Assembly (NCBI RefSeq): GCF_001049895.1
Contig: NZ_CVPE01000005.1
Location: 492,161 to 556,160 of the forward strand
Reading direction: 5' to 3'
Length of the DNA stretch: 64,000 nucleotides
From: Rubeoparvulum massiliense
GTDB lineage: Bacteria; Bacillota; Bacilli; Rubeoparvulales; Rubeoparvulaceae
Every line of letters begins with the position of its first letter. Within the stretch, counting starts at the first letter, position 1. The translations under genes and the position numbers were made by a program. Below the pieces are notes generated by a model. It was not told the origin of the DNA and made no database searches. It worked only from the letters and a program-made list of their open reading frames with translations. Shown piece by piece: positions 8,418-16,427 of the stretch.

Positions 8418-8990
8418 ATGATGATGGCAGGACATTTTGGTCTGGCTGCAGCAGTTAAAGCGAAGTCACCCAACATACCACTTTGGGCGTTATTAGTGAG
8501 CACACAATTGCTTGATATCGTTTTTTTACCTTTATTCATAGCTGGCATTGAGTCTATGCAACCCGTTGCTGGCAACGGGTATGGGGGTTATCTATTTCAA
8601 GCGTATTACTCCCACTCTTTACTAGGCGCCCTACTAATTGCTCTGCTTACAGGCTTAGCAGCGAATCGCTTCTGGGGAAGACGAGGTGGAGTCATTCTCA
8701 GTTCCGTTGTCTTCAGCCACTGGATCCTCGATTTACTCGTCCATCGGGCAGATTTACCGATCCTCCCCGGGAATCTTGGTGACTTGCCACTACTCGGACT
8801 GGGACTGTGGAACTTCACCATGGCGAGTATTCTCATAGAGTCTACGTTAATTATTGTAGGAGCCATACTCTATTTTCGAACCATTCTTGCTACTGCGCGT
8901 GCTGGGCAGAAAGCAATGACGATGACGGTCCTAAAGGGAGTGACAATGGGAGTGCTCATGGCTTTCTTATTATTTGTGGATGTCATTTAA
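8418..8990 (+). CDS. YdjM-like integral membrane protein
   Basis: A membrane protein of about 190 residues with five or six hydrophobic segments. It has conserved polar residues inside membrane regions: HFGLAAA at the start, LLDIVFLP, YSHSLLGALL and FSHWILDLLVH. The His/Asp pattern recalls YdjM-type membrane-bound predicted metal-dependent hydrolases, although proteins of this kind are often simply called permeases. Several ATG codons cluster at the start; ATG 8418 is seven bases from the GAGGAG site and is preferred. Function is unknown. It is probably the last chromosomal gene before the AT-rich island. Confidence 0.6.
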   Translation: MMMAGHFGLAAAVKAKSPNIPLWALLVSTQLLDIVFLPLFIAGIESMQPVAGNGYGGYLFQAYYSHSLLGALLIALLTGLAANRFWGRRGGVILSSVVFSHWILDLLVHRADLPILPGNLGDLPLLGLGLWNFTMASILIESTLIIVGAILYFRTILATARAGQKAMTMTVLKGVTMGVLMAFLLFVDVI

Positions 8991-9034
8991 TATTCTTGTT
9001 TATGGGATGTAACTTAGAAACTTTTGTAGCAAAA

Positions 9035-9085
9035 GGGGCTGTCCAGAAAGTCAGTGAAAGCTGAATTCTGGACGCCCCATTTTTG
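9035..9085 (+). terminator. Terminator hairpin, possibly MITE-derived
   Basis: GGGGC plus GTCCAGAA (9035-9048) pairs with TTCTGGAC plus GCCCC (9066-9078) with one bulged base, followed by ATTTTT. It should terminate the YdjM-like gene. The GGGGCTGTCC start resembles the ends of some insertion sequences, so a small mobile repeat is an alternative. Confidence 0.6.
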
Positions 9086-9157
9086 TTCTTCCAAAATAGA
9101 AGTAACTTTAAAAATTCCTCTAAAGGTTTGGTTATTATTTTTAATAGATTATTAATA

Positions 9158-9227
9158 TCACTATATATTGTGTGAACAAACATTCTATGTTACTATATTT
9201 AGTGTGATGGTTGGTAACATCAACCAT
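9158..9227 (+). promoter_or_regulatory. CBASS promoter with paired operator-like repeats
   Basis: Two 18-base repeats at 9158-9175 and 9190-9207 match at 15 positions. Each has a TCAC/TTAC...GTGA partial dyad, and they start 32 bases apart, about three helical turns. A possible promoter has -35 TTGTGT (9168-9173) and -10 TACTAT (9191-9196), 17 bases apart, so one repeat overlies each box. A further dyad, ATGGTTG (9207-9213) with CAACCAT (9221-9227), lies in the untranslated leader. No regulator gene is adjacent. Confidence 0.5.
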
Positions 9228-9256
9228 TTGATAAACAATACGAAAGGGGATTTGTA

Positions 9257-10432
9257 ATGCCTGAAACAATATATAAAAAAAGTGTTTTAGAAGAAATGAT
9301 TGAGCAACTAGATTTACCTGAGTATGTTGTTGAAAAAACAATTCAAAGATATAAGTCGTTGGGAGAATGGTTTAATAGAGAAAATAGTTCTTTCAAAGAT
9401 GTAGATATAAAAATATTTCCTCAAGGCTCTTTTGCATTAGGGACTACTATAAAACCTATTAACGAACAAGAAGAATATGATTTAGACATGGGTTGTAAAG
9501 TCATTATCCCTAATTTTAAGTCTTTGTTTACACAGGAACAATTAAAGGAAATGGTCGGTACTGAACTAGAAAGTTATCGTGTAGCAAAGGGGATCAAGCA
9601 GGAACTAGAAGAGAAGCACCGCTGTTGGAGATTGGAGTATATGGACGAGATTAAATTTCATTTAGATATAGTTCCATGTATACCATTAAATATTGATATG
9701 CAATCGGTCTACAAAAAACAATTAGAAGATGCTTTCAATTATGAAGAACTCTTAAACAAATCTGTGGTTGACGCTGCTATAAACATTACCGATGATCGAC
9801 TTGATAATTATTCCATTATCTCGCAAGACTGGAATATTAGTAATCCAGAAGGATATTTGAAATGGTTTGAGAGTCGCATGACAACGGGCAACTTCGGACT
9901 ATACAATCGTTCTTCAATAACGCCTGTTCCAATTTACAGCAGAAAAACCATTCTTCAAAGATGTATTCAATTGTTAAAGAGACATCGTGATAATATGTTT
10001 GGAGAAGATGATAGTAAGCCGATTTCTATTATTATAACAACTTTGGCAGCTAGAGCTTATAATGGAGAATTGAATTTAGAAGAAGCATTGATAAATCTAT
10101 TGAAAAATATGCCAACATATATTAACCCTAGTACCCCCAGAGTTCCCAATCCTGTGAACCCCAATGAAGATTTTACAGACAGGTGGGATACGTCAGAAGG
10201 AAAGAAATTAGATTTAGAAGGGAATTTCAAAAACTGGTTGTTACAAGCGAAAGTTGATTTTTACAACTTATTAAAAACGGAAAGTTATGAAACAGCTAGT
10301 TTAATCTTAAATAATAAATTCTCTTTGAATATAGATAAAAGCTTTTTAAATAAAAAATATATAAGTGACAAGCAGAGAAATGTAACAAGCTTACCAATAA
10401 ATCCACCAAAACCTTGGGGTGATGCATATTAA
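9257..10432 (+). CDS. cdnX: CBASS CD-NTase (cGAS/DncV-like nucleotidyltransferase)
   Basis: A 391-residue nucleotidyltransferase expected to make a cyclic oligonucleotide signal on phage infection. The fold signatures are intact: the GS motif Gly57-Ser58 in FPQGSFALGT, the metal ligands Asp75 and Asp77 in EEYDLDMG, and the third catalytic acid Asp137 in FHLDIVP. The N-terminal helix pattern (YVVEKTIQRYKSLGEWF) is typical of CBASS enzymes. AAAGGGG precedes the ATG. The 3' end overlaps the E2-like gene, and an effector gene follows. The exact CD-NTase clade and product cannot be told here; the symbol is only a placeholder. The C-terminus (PPKPWGDAY) is the segment that E2-containing systems are thought to conjugate to a target. 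Confidence 0.9.
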   Translation: MPETIYKKSVLEEMIEQLDLPEYVVEKTIQRYKSLGEWFNRENSSFKDVDIKIFPQGSFALGTTIKPINEQEEYDLDMGCKVIIPNFKSLFTQEQLKEMVGTELESYRVAKGIKQELEEKHRCWRLEYMDEIKFHLDIVPCIPLNIDMQSVYKKQLEDAFNYEELLNKSVVDAAINITDDRLDNYSIISQDWNISNPEGYLKWFESRMTTGNFGLYNRSSITPVPIYSRKTILQRCIQLLKRHRDNMFGEDDSKPISIIITTLAARAYNGELNLEEALINLLKNMPTYINPSTPRVPNPVNPNEDFTDRWDTSEGKKLDLEGNFKNWLLQAKVDFYNLLKTESYETASLILNNKFSLNIDKSFLNKKYISDKQRNVTSLPINPPKPWGDAY

Positions 10433-11135
10433 CATTAAAGATTTAGAATGGTTTTTAGAAAGTAACCCTCAAATGTCTTTAGCTCCTTCAAATAACGAAG
10501 AGTATGTTGTTATAGGGACCTTGGCTTTCGATATAAAGAATGATTCCTACGGAAATATAAAGGACGAGTTTTCAATAAGGATTGTTATCCCTAAAAGTTA
10601 CCCTAAAGAGACTCCGACCGTCTACGAAATTGGAGAAAGATTTCCCAAAACGTTGGATTATCATGCTTATCCCGATTCATCTCTATGTTTAGGATCGCCA
10701 ATGAGTTTGAAGAAGCGTATTAAGGACAACCCTACTTTAGATGGCTTTATTAATTCATGTGTGGTTCCATACTTCTATGCAATTTCACTAAGACTTCAAG
10801 GTGAGGAAAACTTTGTATTTGGCGAGTTATACCACGGTATAGATGGTATTATTCAGGATTATCTGGAGGTTTTTGAACTTAAATATATTGATCAGGTAAT
10901 TAACTTACTAGATATATTAAGCCAAAAACCAAATAGAAGTAATAAAAAGAAGTGTCCGTGTGGTTGTAAACGCATAGTAACAAAATGTTCTTTGCATAAA
11001 AAAATAGTTGAATATAGAGACGTGATGACTCGGAAGGAATTTTCTATAGATAAAGATATTATTTCTCTTTATTACGATGAGTGGAAAGAAAATCAAATGC
11101 AGAAACGCATGCGAAAATTAATACCCTATGCATAA
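10422..11135 (+). CDS. E2-like (Cap2-type, E2-only) conjugation protein of CBASS
   Basis: A 237-residue protein with a ubiquitin-conjugating (E2/UBC-like) fold at about residues 5-150. The likely active-site cysteine is Cys89 in DSSLCLGSP, preceded by His81, matching the H-x7-LCL pattern of bacterial E2-like proteins. No E1 or JAB domain gene is present, so this resembles the short type II CBASS layout in which an E2 alone primes the CD-NTase. A C-terminal cluster, Cys178, Cys180, Cys182, Cys189 and His192, looks like a SEC-C-type zinc site. The start overlaps the CD-NTase end by 11 bases at ATG 10422 (GTG 10419 is the alternative), giving tight translational coupling. Confidence 0.82.
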   Translation: MHINIKDLEWFLESNPQMSLAPSNNEEYVVIGTLAFDIKNDSYGNIKDEFSIRIVIPKSYPKETPTVYEIGERFPKTLDYHAYPDSSLCLGSPMSLKKRIKDNPTLDGFINSCVVPYFYAISLRLQGEENFVFGELYHGIDGIIQDYLEVFELKYIDQVINLLDILSQKPNRSNKKKCPCGCKRIVTKCSLHKKIVEYRDVMTRKEFSIDKDIISLYYDEWKENQMQKRMRKLIPYA

Positions 11136-11167
11136 TAACAAAATAATTTTAAGGGGTGATATAGGTA

Positions 11168-11965
11168 GTGAATAAGGTCCTATTTCAATGTTTATTAATC
11201 TTGTTACCAGCAATAGTAAGTATCTTTTACCCTCTTCAAGAGATTGCTTATGGCATTCTCTCCCTGATAGGTATAGATGCAGCAAATTTTGATGAAATGA
11301 TAAAAAATATTATTAATAATGAACGAGTTATTTCTATTATTGGCGGGGTAGTTTTATCAATAATTATTTATATTTGGAGGACAAAAGCAAATAAAGGCAA
11401 ATTATTTAACTCTGGAAACAAGTATAACGAGTATCCGATATGGGTTTATTGGTTAGCCAGCAAAATACTTGGCTATGGGAAGGTTAGTCTAGTTAGAGTA
11501 CCAATGTATCTACAGTACAAATTACTTTTGAAGGATATTTTCCCTGAAGTGATTGTTGATAGTGATGTAGAAGAAAAAGCTCAATCAATTACTGTCATCG
11601 AAAAAAATATGGATTATTCATCAAATGAGTTGAATTTGATACTGGTTGATACCTATGAAATTACTGATAGCCAAATTCCAACAAACAAGGCTCATCTTCC
11701 TACCATTTTTATTAAAAGTGGTAATGAGATTGATAGCATTCGCTCTCTAAATCCTGAATATATCAAGGAGATAAGAAGAAGAACCAATGTCTATCACAAG
11801 ATTTATAAGAAATTAAATGTATTTTCCACCACGAATACTAATCATAATCAATTAATCATAAATAAGTGTTTTAAAAATGGCAGTAGAACAGGTTTTGAAA
11901 ACATCGTTGTGTATCAAGCCTCCAGAAGTAACTATGTGTTTAATAGGGGACATAAAGTGTTGTGA
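11168..11965 (+). CDS. Predicted CBASS effector with two TM segments, domain unrecognised
   Basis: A 265-residue protein whose N-terminus has two hydrophobic helices (about residues 4-23 and 53-71). A soluble domain of about 190 residues follows, with alternating strands and helices (ELNLILVDTYEI, LPTIFIKSG, EYIKEIRRRTNVYHKIYKKL). I do not recognise the soluble domain. It is not visibly a SAVED, TIR, patatin or nuclease domain, and it seems longer than the Cap15 beta-barrel proteins. Position, third in a CD-NTase/E2 operon with a 32-base gap, makes it the likely effector. I infer that it binds the cyclic nucleotide and disrupts the inner membrane. The start is GTG 11168 behind AAGGGGTGA. Confidence 0.65.
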   Translation: MNKVLFQCLLILLPAIVSIFYPLQEIAYGILSLIGIDAANFDEMIKNIINNERVISIIGGVVLSIIIYIWRTKANKGKLFNSGNKYNEYPIWVYWLASKILGYGKVSLVRVPMYLQYKLLLKDIFPEVIVDSDVEEKAQSITVIEKNMDYSSNELNLILVDTYEITDSQIPTNKAHLPTIFIKSGNEIDSIRSLNPEYIKEIRRRTNVYHKIYKKLNVFSTTNTNHNQLIINKCFKNGSRTGFENIVVYQASRSNYVFNRGHKVL

Positions 11966-11999
11966 ATATTAGAAGACCCTTGAGTTGAGGTTAATACAG

Positions 12000-12030
12000 A
12001 AAACCTAACATTTCACAGATGTTAGGTTTT
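12000..12030. terminator. Bidirectional terminator between CBASS and PLD genes
   Basis: A perfect 12-base stem, AAAACCTAACAT with ATGTTAGGTTTT, closes a seven-base loop. T-runs occur on both strands, and it lies between convergent genes. It overlaps the stop codon of the minus-strand gene. Confidence 0.85.
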
Positions 12031-13141
12031 ATAACTCTTTATTTGTATTATTTATAGATGAACGGTCTTCATATATACTTTCATTTTTTAGGATGTCAGA
12101 AATTTTTTCGATCTCATTAACTAACAACTGTAATAAGCTAGGTATTCTTATTTGGACTCTTTCGAAATATCCATCTAAACCGATAAATCGCTCAGTAATT
12201 TCCTGAAAGTCTTCTTGAGCTTTCCGTTGCCCTTCTTCAAAAGCATAATTTAAATCATCGGGATCCCCTGTATAATACTCATGCATTTTTTGTGCATAAT
12301 CAATTTGCAATTCTTGAAAGTCAAAACTGGCTAATTCCTCTAATAAATCTTCTAATTTTTGAACTTGGGTATCTAGTAAGAATAGTAATTTTTTTATTCC
12401 ATCAGCTCTACCTGTATCTATATATTGATCAAATTCTCCAAGGATCATAACCTGTATTGAATCTTTAGCCTCTGTTATCATTTCTGTAAATCTATTTAAT
12501 TTCTCAAAAGATATGGATGCATTAGTAAAATCGAGAACCTTTTCCTCTTGTGCATATCTAACTTCAGCATATGTAAAAATGCCCATATCTAAATGATCAA
12601 AGAAATCGTTACATTCAATTAACCAATCTGCTACATATTCCATATAAACCGTATAAAATGAAGTTGCGTATCGAATAGAACGACTTATGATTTCTGGTAT
12701 TAATTGATTTTTTACAGCTTTAATACTCTCGTAATCGGTAAGGGTAATTCCTGCTTCCACATTATTTTTACTTTCATCAGAGAAGTTACCTGATCCAATA
12801 TATGCTATATTTTCAGTCATCATAATTTTAGCATGATTTTCATAACAGAAATAAACTGTTAAATCGCAATTAAAATTATCACGATCTAATTGATTAAAAT
12901 AATCTTTAATATTTTCTAAAGCTCGATCAGCTGGTGTCTTAATTTGATTACTTCTAAAATACTTTTCATATCTTTGAGGTAAATTCGTTATAAATGTCAC
13001 CGAAACACTTTCATCTAGCATTTTCAATTGGTCTAGTAATCTTGTATCGTTTTTAGAAATATTATAAGTAACAATAATGATTTCCTTTGCAGAGGGGAAA
13101 TCATCTATTACATCCTGATATCCATAATCATTGTGACTCAA
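12029..13141 (-). CDS. PLD-like (HKD) protein, possibly 5'-truncated
   Basis: A 370-residue protein with one phospholipase D-type catalytic half-site: His103 and Lys105 in ENHAKIMM, then YIGSGNFSDES at about residues 114-124. Proteins with a single HKD motif usually dimerise; in bacterial defense loci they act as nucleases or phosphodiesterases. The C-terminal half (about 200-360) is helical and unrecognised. The only usable start is a TTG at 13141 with no clear ribosome site, and an in-frame stop lies ten codons upstream, so the true N-terminus may have been lost. It is AT-rich like its neighbours and lies inside the island next to CBASS. Confidence 0.7.
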   Translation of the reverse strand: MSHNDYGYQDVIDDFPSAKEIIIVTYNISKNDTRLLDQLKMLDESVSVTFITNLPQRYEKYFRSNQIKTPADRALENIKDYFNQLDRDNFNCDLTVYFCYENHAKIMMTENIAYIGSGNFSDESKNNVEAGITLTDYESIKAVKNQLIPEIISRSIRYATSFYTVYMEYVADWLIECNDFFDHLDMGIFTYAEVRYAQEEKVLDFTNASISFEKLNRFTEMITEAKDSIQVMILGEFDQYIDTGRADGIKKLLFLLDTQVQKLEDLLEELASFDFQELQIDYAQKMHEYYTGDPDDLNYAFEEGQRKAQEDFQEITERFIGLDGYFERVQIRIPSLLQLLVNEIEKISDILKNESIYEDRSSINNTNKEL

Positions 13142-13339
13142 AGTAATTAAACCACTGTTTATGTTAGTTTATTTAAGCATTTTCCTACCATCCCCTCAAA
13201 CTTGTCTACAAGATATTACTTCCTTGGCCACCTTTTCACCAATGCAACATATTATTCAACTAAAATGCTGCCAGTTCTTGCAGACCATCAAGTAATGTAC
13301 ACGTAAAGAGGTTAAAAATATAATCTATCAATTAGGAAA

Positions 13340-14116
13340 TTAGAAGTCCTTTTTGTAAAGTTCTTTATTAGGAGCAACTTTTATAAGGCGAGTGTGTTCA
13401 TCAAGTATTATATGCATCTTACCATCTACTTCAATTACACCAGACCTATTTTCTCCTTCCTTAAATTCATATAGTACTGCTGGTTCTTCTTCCATGTATA
13501 TATGGTTTAATTTTTTTGGATTAATAATACCATTGGTCGTAAGTTCATATAAGATATCTTGTGCGTCCATTAATGTGCGTCTGTAATCATCCTCATAAAC
13601 CAGCCGGATTTCATTCATTGGAGTTAAACCATCTTCTGTTTTCTTAACCACCCAATTATTAAAGCCAACAGTAATTTGATATTTGCCTGTTTCAAAATCT
13701 TTATACATATTAATCGCAGCTATTGGAATAGCTTCAACCCTTTCAATATCATACGTTTGACCTTTAGCAATATTGACGTTATTGGGAGCAAAACTTAGAT
13801 TTTCTATTGTACAATCAAAAGAATTATTATCCATGTGTTCAACAATGAAGTCTTTCTCGTATGCTTTAATAAGCGCTTCTAGTCCATACCAATGTATCAT
13901 TACTACTTGATGAAGCTTATTATATTTTCCAAGTTTTTTTGAGTATGTCCCTATATAACCTTTTCGCTGACCTTTTGAATTTGGCTTACCCCAAATTACC
14001 CGCCAATTTACGGATTGAACTTTCTCCCATAATTTTTCATCATAGTTTGTGTAGCCAAACACACCTTGTTCTTTGTCATGAAAATATATTTTTCCCCCTT
14101 CATGATATACTTTCAA
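13340..14116 (-). CDS. HNH-endonuclease-like protein
   Basis: A 258-residue protein. Residues 50-110 have the arrangement of a phage/homing-type HNH nuclease: GYIGTYSKKLGKYNKLHQVV with His69, His75, then VEHMDNNSFDCTIENL with His94, Asp96 and Asn106. No second domain is recognised, and the C-terminal 120 residues are unassigned. The start is TTG 14116, eight bases after a strong AGGAGG, which is unusually good for a non-ATG start. It could be a homing-type nuclease, a defense nuclease or a regulatory DNA-binding protein. It is the only intact gene between the PLD gene and the broken recombinase. Confidence 0.65.
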   Translation of the reverse strand: MKVYHEGGKIYFHDKEQGVFGYTNYDEKLWEKVQSVNWRVIWGKPNSKGQRKGYIGTYSKKLGKYNKLHQVVMIHWYGLEALIKAYEKDFIVEHMDNNSFDCTIENLSFAPNNVNIAKGQTYDIERVEAIPIAAINMYKDFETGKYQITVGFNNWVVKKTEDGLTPMNEIRLVYEDDYRRTLMDAQDILYELTTNGIINPKKLNHIYMEEEPAVLYEFKEGENRSGVIEVDGKMHIILDEHTRLIKVAPNKELYKKDF

Positions 14117-14255
14117 ATGCCCTTCCTCCTTTACATAATTAAGAGTTCTCCAAAATACTCCTAATATTAATAAGCAAGTATAAACTAAAGAGTCTTAAAT
14201 CCATTTTCCCCTTCTATTATTTTCATAGTATTATAAAAGTGAAAGGAGGACAAAT

Positions 14256-16047
14256 ATGGTAACAGAAATACAAAGGGTGGCTATCTACGCCCGCATTAGT
14301 ACAGAAGAACAAGCAAAAGAAGGTTTCAGTATAACAGCGCAACTTCAAACACTTCAGCAATATGCTCAAATCTATAACTGGGAAGTAGTCGATAAATACG
14401 TCGATGGAGGAATTAGCGGTAAATCCATAACGTCCTAAAATGCAGAGGCTAATTAATGATGTTGAAAATGAAAGATTCGATGCCGTTTTAGTATGGAAAA
14501 TATCTCGACTTTCAAGAAATATGTTAGACACACTCATGATTCTAGATAAGTTTGAAAAATACAACGTGAAATTTATATCCTACTCGGAGAACTTTGATAC
14601 CAGTAGTCCTATAGGTCGCCTAGTACTTCAAATTATGGCTTCTATTGCTGAAATGGAGCATAATACTTTATCTGAAAATGTAAAACTAGGAATGAAACAA
14701 CGGGCATTAGAAGGGCATTGGAACGGTGGAGTTGTATTTAGATAGACACTATTAAAAAAGAACTTGTTATCAATGAAGAGGAAGCTAAGATAGTACAGCT
14801 AATCTAGCATATGTATGCAAATGGGAAAGGCCTAAGAGCAATTTCTAACCACTTAAATAAAGCAGGATTTAGAACGAAGCGAAACCAGCACCTTTCTATT
14901 AACGGTGTAGCACAAATCCTAAACAATGTTGTATATAACGGTAAAATCAGTTGGCTAAAAGTTGAGAATTGGGACACCAAACGGAGAAAAGGGAAAAATC
15001 CAAATCCCATTCTAGTAGAAGGAAAACATGAACCTATTATTTCGGATGAATTATGGAGCGTTGTACAAGTGAGGAGAAAAAGTAAGTCATTTAAGCAGGC
15101 AGCGTCAATCAAACGAACCATTCTTGCTTAGTGGACTTTTACGCTGTCCTGATTGTGGTCAAGGTATGGTTCCATCAATTACAACATATACACGTAAAGA
15201 TGGAACTAAACGAAAACATCGTTATTACGTCTGTAGCGATTTCCATAATAAAGGATCTGCTGCTTGTAAAGCTAATTCTATTAAGGCTTGTGAAGCAGAA
15301 GATAGGGTTATCAAGAAAATAGAACATTTTAGTTCTAATAGGAAGGGATTATATAAGACGCTCACAGACATAAGTTCAAGTTCCGCTCATTCGATAAGTC
15401 AGCTTAACAAAGATTTAGAAAAGATTGAAATACGATTAAAAGAAAATGAACAGTTACAAGCAAAGTATATGGATGCCTTTGAGAAAAACACTCTCCCTGT
15501 CGATATCCTGCAAGAAAGATTGCAAAAGGTCTCCAATGAGAAAAGAGAGTTAGGACAGGAGAAAAATGAGCTTATAATACAATTAGGTTCTATGGATTCA
15601 AAAGTAATTCAACCAGAGTTGATCGAAAAATTATTAAAAAAATTCCTATCTGTTTATAAGAAGACATCTAGGGAAAATCAAAAACAACTACTTCAGCTGT
15701 TAATTGCTAATATTACAATCAAGCAATTAGATAGATCCAGAACTATTAAAAACATAGAACTTGAATTTGATTTTGCTGAAATGAATATTTCCAAAACCTT
15801 TATACTTATCCATTTGTTATATCGTGAAACGGATAATGAAAGCACATTTTCAATACCCGCTTCCGATAAAGAATTACCACCTTATCTTCAACAATTTTTG
15901 CCTCTATTTGTGATACGGTTCCCCTTTATTAATCTTCTGCGCTCGATAGATCTGCTCCAACAGAATCAAGCGCATCAGCTGATGGGGAAAGGTAAAGCGG
16001 GAGAAGCTGAGCAATTGATCAGCACGCTTATAAACTTGCGGGCTTAA
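14256..16047 (+). pseudogene. Broken large serine recombinase of the island
   Basis: The pieces together form a large serine recombinase. A resolvase domain has the catalytic Ser in YARISTEEQ and the ISRLSRN helix. It is followed by a recombinase domain (GKGLRAISNHLNKAGF), a zinc ribbon (LLRCPDCGQGM ... YYVCSD ... ACKA) and a coiled coil. Reading requires crossing a frameshift near 14430 (RPKMQRL continues in another frame), a frameshift near 14740, a nonsense TAG near 14806 where a Tyr is expected, and a frameshift near 15110. With four lesions, sequencing error is an unlikely cause. The last frame stays open past the end of rlmH to 16047, antisense to it; the true recombinase C-terminus in the excised element would differ. 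Confidence 0.85.
15904..15921 (-). other. Presumed attachment site in rlmH 3' end
   Basis: The last six codons of rlmH (encoding EPYHK and the stop, ending TATCACAAATAG) correspond to the SCC attachment region of Staphylococcus orfX, whose end reads TATCATAAATGA. The island recombinase lies immediately beyond it. The site is inferred by position and similarity. Confidence 0.5.
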
Positions 16048-16386
16048 GCCTAAGGAACCGCCGATGATGAAGGCGACGCTGGAGGTTCCGTAGGTGGCCC
16101 AGTCATTAAACTGCTGGGCCAATTCCTCGGAACTGAGCATGCTGCCTTTTAGATCGAGAGCAACCACATGCATATCTGGCTTGATATGTTGGAGAATACG
16201 CTCGCCTTCCCGCTCCTTCACTGCTTCCATCTCTTTATCGCTCAAGGTTTCGGGAGCCTTCTCATCTGCCACCTCCATGAGTTGTAGCTTCACATAGGCG
16301 CTGAGGCGTTTGCGATATTCATCAATGCCTGCTTGCAAGTACTTCTCCTTCAGCTTACCCACAGAGATGATGGTTACGTTCATCAT
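15904..16386 (-). CDS. rlmH: 23S rRNA pseudouridine-1915 N3-methyltransferase RlmH
   Basis: A 160-residue SPOUT-family enzyme that methylates pseudouridine 1915 in helix 69 of 23S rRNA using SAM. The N-terminus is [16 protein letters not shown]. The SAM-binding knot carries FIIGGSLGL, and the C-terminus [19 protein letters not shown]...YHK is typical. The start at ATG-ATG 16386/16383 fits the family length (about 159); a longer upstream reading is not supported. The coding sequence is intact despite the element inserted at its last codons. Convergent to the recombinase pseudogene. Confidence 0.97.
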   Translation of the reverse strand: MMNVTIISVGKLKEKYLQAGIDEYRKRLSAYVKLQLMEVADEKAPETLSDKEMEAVKEREGERILQHIKPDMHVVALDLKGSMLSSEELAQQFNDWATYGTSSVAFIIGGSLGLSPQVYKRADQLLSFSRFTFPHQLMRLILLEQIYRAQKINKGEPYHK

Positions 16387-16427
16387 GATGGCTTCTTCTC
16401 CTCTCCCTAAACCGAGCACCTTATTGA

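Larger units (their letters stand above)
9100..15921 (+). mobile_element. Degenerate integrative element (defense island) at the 3' end of rlmH
   Basis: An AT-rich block carries CBASS, PLD-like and HNH-like genes and ends in a serine recombinase pseudogene that touches the last codons of rlmH. Staphylococcal SCC elements also use serine recombinases and insert at this exact place, so I infer an SCC-like integration. The right edge is well placed near 15904-15921. The left edge is uncertain, somewhere between the end of the YdjM-like gene and 9257. I found no convincing direct repeat of the rlmH end there. Confidence 0.6.

Noticed and set aside
8991..9257. A left-hand direct repeat of the rlmH attachment end for the island.
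   Set aside because: I looked for TTTGTGATA-like strings in the right orientation and found none convincing.
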